Shown here one piece after another: positions 5,457 to 5,482 of a DNA stretch of 5,482 nt. Made by a program: the position numbers and the translations under genes. Under the pieces are notes generated by a model. That model did not search any database. It saw nothing but the letters and a program-made list of their open reading frames with translations, and was not told the DNA's origin. Within the stretch, counting starts at the first letter, position 1. Every line of letters starts with the position of its first letter. Source of the DNA: Smithella sp. ME-1 (lineage in GTDB: Bacteria > Desulfobacterota > Syntrophia > Syntrophales > Smithellaceae); contig AWGX01000599.1 of assembly GCA_000495415.1 (NCBI GenBank), forward strand, positions 1 to 5,482, in the 5' to 3' direction.

Positions 5457-5482
5457 TGTTAGTGAAACTCCAATTCCGAAAG

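Overview
The window (about 40% G+C by eye) reads as chromosome from a Gram-negative bacterium. NikR, a CHASE2 sensor, a secreted SH3 protein beside an M48 peptidase, and a secreted Trp/Arg-rich protein of a kind I associate from memory with Desulfobacterota (old Deltaproteobacteria, perhaps Syntrophales) suggest that group. The assignment is inference, not proof. I see no mobile elements, CRISPR arrays, tRNA or rRNA.

Left block (1-1471, all minus strand). In transcription order: a two-helix small membrane protein (1127-1471), a cytosolic hypothetical protein made of two copies of one fold (679-1083), a nickel-responsive repressor of the NikR family with its full nickel-ligand set (97-513), and the first 26 codons of a further ORF leaving the left edge (1-79). 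nikR has its own upstream gap of 165 bases with a candidate promoter and a small dyad over the -10.

Divergent control region (1472-1659). Two promoter-like sequences lie back to back: TTGGAA-N17-TATAAT firing left and TTGACA-N17-TATCCT firing right.

Central operon (1660-4776, plus strand). Three closely spaced genes with strong Shine-Dalgarno sites: an inner-membrane CHASE2 receptor (TTG start) with an unusual C-terminal cytoplasmic domain, a secreted SH3-domain protein, and a secreted M48 zinc metallopeptidase. The last two are 17 bases apart. The likely theme is sensing or maintaining the cell envelope: the CHASE2 part and both secreted proteins would face the periplasm. How the receptor signals is unclear, because its C-terminal part is not a recognisable intact cyclase, GGDEF or kinase domain. 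This is the most interesting part of the window.

Right end (4797-5482). A perfect 16-bp-arm hairpin separates the operon from a convergent minus-strand gene for a secreted protein very rich in Trp, Tyr, Arg and Pro, of unknown function.
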